A stretch of 64,000 nt of DNA, from positions 9,167,294 through 9,231,293 of the forward strand of contig NC_059482.1 of the NCBI RefSeq assembly GCF_018139145.2. The letters run 5' to 3'. The notes beneath the pieces were generated by a model. The model was not told the origin of the DNA, did not search any database, and worked only from the letters and a program-made list of their open reading frames with translations. Shown piece after piece: positions 63,991 through 64,000 of the stretch (position 1 is its first letter; each line of letters begins with the position of its first letter). The position numbers and the translations under genes are program-made. The stretch is from Gymnogyps californianus. Its lineage: Eukaryota > Chordata > Aves > Accipitriformes > Cathartidae.

Positions 63991-64000
63991 CTACTAAGAA

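Noticed and set aside
1..64000. tRNA, rRNA, mitochondrial insert, known microRNA or endogenous retrovirus
   Set aside because: I saw no clover-leaf, rRNA, mitochondrial or well-known microRNA words, and no LTR or retroviral domain pattern. A covariance or profile search could still find diverged cases.

Overview
This window reads as nuclear DNA of a bird, from a gene desert or a very long intron. Three copies of CR1, the dominant LINE of birds, can be read directly. They carry the typical 3' ends built from 8-bp units of the ATTCTATG / ATTCTGTG type and the core TTCCAACC / GGTTGGAA. The DNA is A+T-rich (about 63-64% by eye), poor in CpG, and holds single-base runs including C22 and C17. Nothing looks prokaryotic. 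No open frame could be matched to a known protein. The longest, 150 codons, is about what chance allows in 64 kb of this composition.

Layout. 0-0.5 kb: closely spaced good splice signals, the only hint of exons at the left edge. 0.5-10.9 kb: plain A+T-rich DNA with short runs and one 23-bp palindrome. 10.9-11.6 kb: a minus-strand stretch that reads protein-like in successive frames, a possible decayed gene copy, unidentified. 13.97-14.14 and 18.26-18.39 kb: two very old retroelement fossils (MIR-type SINE-like; CR1/L3-type 3' end). 21.46-21.87 kb: a CpG-richer, conserved-element-like block with a 14-bp perfect inverted repeat and a palindromic homeodomain-type site. 26.8-30.8 kb: the one structurally active interval, with all three clear CR1 copies and a 166-bp-period tandem duplication. 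33.1-33.3 kb: a small CpG cluster. 36-43 kb: plain DNA with weak repeat fossils and a hairpin. 43.4-43.8 kb: the longest open frame. 53.8-54.0 kb: a possible 240-nt frame-symmetric exon. 55.07-55.14 kb: a duplicated 35-bp motif. 58.1-58.7 kb: a group of short palindromes. 60-64 kb: several high-complexity, possibly conserved blocks.

The most notable observation is at 27351-27674. Two tandem copies are nearly identical along both arms, yet the same 29-bp internal segment lies in opposite orientation in the two copies and is clearly more diverged than the arms. This is a micro-inversion caught inside a duplication.

I see no gene system working together here. The low load of recognisable repeats (about 1-2% by eye) and the conserved-looking blocks would fit a regulatory desert near a developmental gene, but that is inference and needs alignment to other birds.
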